Below, in pieces: positions 59,172-64,000 of a DNA stretch of 64,000 bases; position 1 is the first letter of the stretch; each line of letters opens with the position of its first letter. The DNA is from Harmonia axyridis (Eukaryota > Arthropoda > Insecta > Coleoptera > Coccinellidae). The DNA lies in the NCBI RefSeq assembly GCF_914767665.1, contig NC_059505.1, positions 36,763,506 through 36,827,505 of the forward strand. Reading direction: 5' to 3'. The notes below the pieces were generated by a model, which worked only from the letters and a program-made list of their open reading frames with translations, was not told where the DNA came from and ran no database searches. A program made the translations under genes and the position numbers.

Positions 59172-60018
59172 TTTGTAATTTTGTCGAAATGTCTTTCCAA
59201 TAGGTCATTGTTGACATTTCATTTTCGAAATCATTTCTGTAGAAAACGCTCGAAACTTTTCATTTTCAAATGGATGTTCATACATATTAAAATTAGGGAC
59301 CCATACGTATTTCATGAATTTTGCGCGCCGAAATAATCTCTATATCAAGTTTAAATATGTTTCAAACGTTCTTCAACCATCACCCTTATTTGACTACGCC
59401 CATGATATAAGAATATATCATGTCTACGCCTATGGACTATAAGGTATAATATTTTTTATCCATTACTGAAGAAATCAGATGATAACTGGAAATGAATGAA
59501 CATGTGGAATTGTAAATAAAGCTACTCAACTACTACAAACTAGCACTACGAAAGCTGTAAAATACGAACCTCAAATTATTCCACAACCTTTTTCCAGAAA
59601 TTTGAGGATCAGATTAACGTATTCTTTTGAAAAAGTTCTATGGATTTTTCTTATTTTTTATCACAATGATAACTTCTTAAATATTTCATTTCCATCGTTG
59701 AGAATCAATTATATCAAAAATATATATATAAAAAATATATATTTTATATTAAAAAATACAACCTCACAAAGGTTTTTTCAGTTTCTCAGGTTTTCAATCA
59801 TAATTCTTTTATTAATATTCTCTGCTCTCAATACATAACCCCAAATCAAATCAAAAACATTTGATGCTTATTCAAATGAAATAGACAATCTTGTACAAAG
59901 TTATTTAGAATTTTTTGATGAAAGCCAGAAAAATGCAAATTAAAGGATCTGAAAATTTTTTTGTTAGTAAATTTCACTTTTTGTTTGATTTATTTTTGAT
60001 TCGTATTTTTTATTCCAG
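59172..60018. other. Interval holding unresolved 5' end of SMPD4
   Basis: The first recognised SMPD4 exon begins at 60019 after a clear acceptor (tattccag) in phase 0, so the start codon must lie in an upstream exon. No ATG with an in-phase donor could be picked with confidence here. Confidence 0.35.
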
Positions 60019-63000
60019 AATCGTGTAACTAATGCATTTACATTACCGATATCTACTCGTTGTGCTGAACTAACAGTTTTGTTGGATAGGGCCAGTCTTA
60101 TAGAGCAACAGAGTATTTTTCCATTTCTTATTGATAATATTTTTGGTCCTCAAGCAGGCACAACAGGTTGGGGCCTCAGAACAACCCCTGATTGTGTAGG
60201 AGAAGACTTTAAGCAATTACGACATTTTTTATCTCCTTGTGGGCCCCTTTTCAAATGCATATATGCTCTCCTCAAAGACACCACCACAAAATATGATTTT
60301 CCTATATCTTACTTACCTGTAAGTTTTATAATACTACAATGAATGTTATTACATTTATCTCTATCAAATCTCTTTCCAGCTCAAAGTAAGGACTATTTTA
60401 GAAAGTGAATCTAATCATCCGTTTTATTCAGATCTTATACAAATTTCTCCACAATCCAAACAAATATCGCTTAAATTAAGTGAGTATATGAGTCAATTTT
60501 TCATTCCCTACAAATAATCTTAAATGTTAAACTTTTAGATCCATTTGATTATTACATATTTCATTTTGCATACTATTTGATAAATCCTTGGCATCAGAAG
60601 TCACCTGCAAATGTAAATTATTCTTGGAATACAGTTTATTATGTTTTATGTTGTGATTATATTTTACATTTTTTACCAACTGATCCAAAAACACCAATAT
60701 TACCATTAATAAATTACAATGGTAAGAATCCATTTCAAGTTATGCCACAAATTCATAGGTAAATTGCAAGAAAAATGGCTTTATTCCGATTTAATCACTA
60801 TTTTAATTTTAGGCCACACTATGTTCCTTCCCTTATCTCCCCATCTGTTTGGAAAAAAACTGTAGAAGATTATGCATTCCATCAAAATCTAGATAAACAC
60901 CCAAGGAATGAAATTTGGAGAAGTGAAACTGTGTTGACTGTGTTTATAGACTTGTGGTTGAATAATGACCAAATCAATCAGCCAATTCAAAATTTGAATG
61001 CTTCATTTAATAATCCCCAAGCTATGGTAAATATTATCATTAGTCATTTAAATTTTCAATAATTTAAATTTATTCTAGCCGAGTCTTCATTATAACGAAC
61101 TTCCATCTGGAGAATACATGAGAATTTTGAGGGTTTTTATAAAGCAGATACATGCTTTTGCAACAAGTGCCAAAGCAGATGACACTCACTTGGGGGAATT
61201 GAAGAAAATAACAATACCTATGGTACAAGGAAAATTTTATGTGTTTATTCGTAATCTAATCCATAGGTGGCCTTTGGATGGATCATTCAGACTTGTATTG
61301 GAGTTGTGGTTGACATATATTCAACCGTGGAGATATCCTCCTGATAGCTTGAATAAACATCTGTGAGTCTGATTCATTTTTAAATAACTTTATTAATTTG
61401 ATTAGAAGCCTTGTTTATGAATAATATACACAGAACGAATGCATTCAAATTGTTTTAGTAATCTGAAACAAACAAATCCGGATGTTGAAGATATTGCTTT
61501 TTCCCAAAACAGTCCTGTAGAGAGAGAATGGCTACCTTTCATAGTTGATAATCTATTAGCTTACATAGTCATTTTTCAACAACTTCTACCGAGATTTACT
61601 CGTGTTGACTTAATAAGCCCTAAAATGGCAATTATGCTGTATAGAATTACAAAGGTGAGTGATTTGGAATTCATCAATGTTTTTATCATAGGTAGAATAT
61701 GATATTAATCTTATCTACAACTGTCACTTGATTATGATTTGACACCAATCTTAATGTAATAAATCATAGAGTAATAAACATAGATAGAGGGAATATACGC
61801 AATTTTCACATGTCCCCAACATGGTTAGATTACGTTGTCGGATTGTGATATAATTTCAAATCCACAATTTTACTATATCGTTATGAATGTATATTATATT
61901 GAATGAAATATATTTATTTCAGTGATTCTCAATTAAATATGCAAATTTGAATATTTGGAACCTGATGCTTTTCCTAATCGTCGAATTTATAGTATGCAGA
62001 ATATTTATTATTTTCTGTATCTACCTGATGAAATCAAAGGCAATTATTGCTCTTCTAATGTCATCTGTTGTTTCACGTCATTTGGCGCGCTTGAAGTTTG
62101 TTTTCTGAATTTCTGATATATTTAGGTATTCATCTCAAAATATTTTGAGTTGATATGAAACGTTGATTCTCTATGGGACATAAAAAGTGCGTTCTTTGTG
62201 GAGAAACTCGCGAATTTTGTGAAATATCGTATCACTGATATGTTTTCATTTCTGCACACTTCATGTCAAATCTGATAGTTCATGTTGGGGACAAAATTTG
62301 CTAACTGAAAATGACATATGCTTCATCTATCTATGTTTATTACTGAATTATCGCACAAGTGTCCAATGAAACGTATAGTAAACAAATCAAAATTTAAAAC
62401 AAACAACAAAATGCTTACAGTTAGATAAATTAATGCTGATTTTATGAATTCTGTAAAGAATGTTTGAATTGTTTAATTTTACTCAAATAATTCTTCAAAT
62501 AATAATATGATTATAAGATAAGTCTTGTAGGTAACACATAGGATACTATGTCATTAACATACTCATATCATTAAACAATTCAAAATTTCATATTCCTGTG
62601 TTGATAATATCTATATTCTACTTATTACATAAATAACTATTACTGGATTTGCCTTTGTAGTTTTTTGAAAGGTAACCTAACCTATACTTTAATTTATGAA
62701 GTAACCAACAGATGGCTTTTCGAATAATTTTCTTTGCTGTTGCAAACATTGTCATTGTGTTTTGAAAGAAAAACAGAATTAATATAGTCACCACCAATAA
62801 CTTTTTTCTAGGTATTCAATCAACCTAATCTAGCAGAACTACTCAAAGAAGTGGAGCGTTGTGTTGAAAATAACAGTTCACCTTCACATGGGTATAATTC
62901 ACAATGGTCCAATGTCTTGCCACCTCTTATACACACAAGCATGTGGTCTACAAACACAACAACAACAAACAACACTTATGAATGTAACGCTAAACAATTG

Positions 63001-63153
63001 TTTACCCCTGATAGCACCAACTCAAGCATTTTGTGTAACAGTTATATTCATGGAGATAAGAAATGGGCTTGCATTTTGAGACAGAAAATCTATGAACTAG
63101 AAGGACCTAACTTCTATTATAAACCTCTCTTCACCAAGCCGCCAGCACAAGAG
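60019..63153 (+). CDS. SMPD4: Sphingomyelin phosphodiesterase 4 (nSMase3), partial
   Basis: A neutral sphingomyelinase-family protein of the ER and nuclear envelope. Seven in-phase exons are visible: 60019-60318, 60380-60479, 60539-60758, 60813-61026, 61079-61362, 61459-61654, 62812-63153. They encode about 552 residues. Family blocks are STRCAELTVLLDRASLIEQQ then FPFLIDNIFG, NPFDYYIFHFAYYLINPW, SWNTVYYVLCCDYILHFLPT, SLISPSVWKKTVEDYAFHQN, RWPLDGSFRLVLELWLTYIQ PWRY, and EREWLPFIVDNLLAYIVIFQ. The start exon lies upstream and is unresolved. The C-terminal part, with the membrane anchor, lies beyond the window after the donor at 63154. Intron 6 hosts MITE copy 5. The intron after 63153 holds a 39-bp-arm palindrome. 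The active-site chemistry of this family is still debated, so activity is inferred from family only. Confidence 0.9.
61765..62346 (+). mobile_element. P-like MITE, copy 5 (in SMPD4 intron)
   Basis: 582 bp, starting CATAGAGTAATAAACATAG and ending ATGTTTATTACTGA, where a CT appears lost from the consensus end. No clear target duplication is visible for this copy. The short frame starts at 62173 (MGHKKCVLCGETREFCEISYH then stop). It lies in SMPD4 intron 6, on the sense strand. Confidence 0.72.
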
Positions 63154-63253
63154 GTAAGACTGATTAATAGGTCCTCTATCAAATTTTTTATATCTTTATT
63201 ATTAATTTATACGAAATTGATTCCTTGCATATCTCTTGGTGAAACATACTTTC

Positions 63254-63363
63254 AATATTAATAAAAGAAAATAAATAAAAACACTTGGCTATTTATTTCA
63301 CAATTTAAATAAATTGTGGAACGTATAGCCAAGTGTTTTTATTTATTTTCTTTTATTAATATT
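63254..63363. repeat. Palindrome with perfect 39-bp arms
   Basis: The arms 63254-63292 and 63325-63363 are exact reverse complements; the inner arm ends are acacttggctat and atagccaagtgt. The loop contains a second small inversion, cacaattt and aaattgtg. It lies in an SMPD4 intron. It may be a small foldback MITE; no target duplication was seen. Confidence 0.85.
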
Positions 63364-63559
63364 AATTTATACTACATATAGTTAATGAATTATTTTCGAT
63401 AATATATCCTGGGTGTTTTCGAAGGTTTTTTTTATTAATTTATTAGTAATCAAAATAATATTTTATAAGGTAATTTATTAGTAGAAGGGCTTCAGTACAC
63501 ACCATTTTTTATTGAGCTTAAGGATAAGTGATATTTCAACCATTTCACGAAAACTCGCT

Positions 63560-64000
63560 TATACAGGGTGATTCACTGGGATGGCCTATTAGACGTTTAT
63601 GGAAAACTAATCATAATCTTGAGCTGAAAATTTGCATGTTGGGGTTTGAGACAATCATCTTTCTCCTCAAAATATTTTCAAATGTTTACAACTTCCGGTT
63701 ATACCAGAAACTGACAACTACTTCCTTATTTCAAATGGCACACCCAGTATATTATTGCATAATTAGATAGCTTTTTTTATACTAATTTCAGCAATATGCC
63801 ATACTTTGGGTAAAAACTTAACGGTTCATGAGTTAATGGGATTCTTATGAAAAAATGGCTGTTTGCGGTTTGGACCAAAAATGTACAGGGTGTTCATAAG
63901 ATCATGAACTTGGACAACTCAAATTCATCAAAACTCAAGATTTTCAAATTAGAACCTATATTTTTTATTATTTCAATAAAATACCTACTTTAAGAGTTAT
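63560..64000. repeat. Dispersed repeat, partner of 32776-33290
   Basis: Same blocks and orientation as the copy in the Gpb5 intron. It runs to the window edge, so its right end is unknown. It lies in an SMPD4 intron. Confidence 0.7.

Noticed and set aside
1..64000. CRISPR arrays, operons, bacterial genes or viral genomes
   Set aside because: Intron-containing animal genes and eukaryotic transposons throughout; no such signal was seen.

Overview
The window is nuclear DNA of an insect, most likely a beetle (inference). It is AT-rich, with short introns that have ordinary GT/AG boundaries. It carries odorant-receptor exons, a glycoprotein hormone beta-5 gene, and many mariner, P, hAT, Penelope-like and non-LTR remnants. 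Nothing bacterial or viral was seen. There are two halves: a repeat-rich, gene-poor part (about 1-40.5 kb) and a gene-dense part (about 40.9-64 kb).

Repeat-rich part. Four copies of a 560-590 bp inverted-repeat element lie in the first 7.2 kb, and a fifth lies in an intron at 61.8 kb. An odorant-receptor gene on the minus strand (5616-9784) has one such element and a mariner in its introns. Its last exon is broken, so it is probably a pseudogene. Exons of a second receptor lie at 10.7-11.75 kb. Mariner/Tc1 remnants of at least three families follow. A 6.3 kb P element (18964-25298) has 28-bp terminal repeats, a 7-bp target duplication and a P transposase reading frame, and holds a 386-bp head-to-head inverted pair of Penelope-like GIY-YIG ends. 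Then come a non-LTR reverse transcriptase fragment, another mariner, and an 829-bp hAT element with an 8-bp target duplication. The one clearly intact gene here is GPB5 (31375-34354, minus; two coding exons reconstructed). Its 2.5 kb intron holds a dead mariner and a dispersed repeat. A 1.26 kb near-perfect palindrome lies at 39185-40446.

Gene-dense part. An NSD-family (Mes-4 type) H3K36 methyltransferase occupies 40929-51612 on the minus strand: 11 coding exons with consistent splice phases, about 2907 residues, with PWWP, PHD, AWS, SET and post-SET regions. It is divergent from a TRMT10-type tRNA guanine-9 methyltransferase (52536-53916, plus). Next are a small Cys/Pro-rich protein (55276-55533), a RETREG/FAM134 ER-phagy receptor with a C-terminal LIR-type motif (56089-57602), an unrecognised single-exon gene on the minus strand (58356-59171), and the first part of SMPD4, a neutral sphingomyelinase-like gene (60019-63153 and beyond the window).

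The genes do not form one pathway; they are independent housekeeping, endocrine and chemosensory loci. The most interesting signal is the 560-590 bp repeat family. Its 8-bp target duplications, its CATAG-type end shared with the P element, and a conserved short reading frame resembling the start of a THAP zinc finger suggest a P-superfamily MITE that kept the promoter and first exon of a transposase gene.
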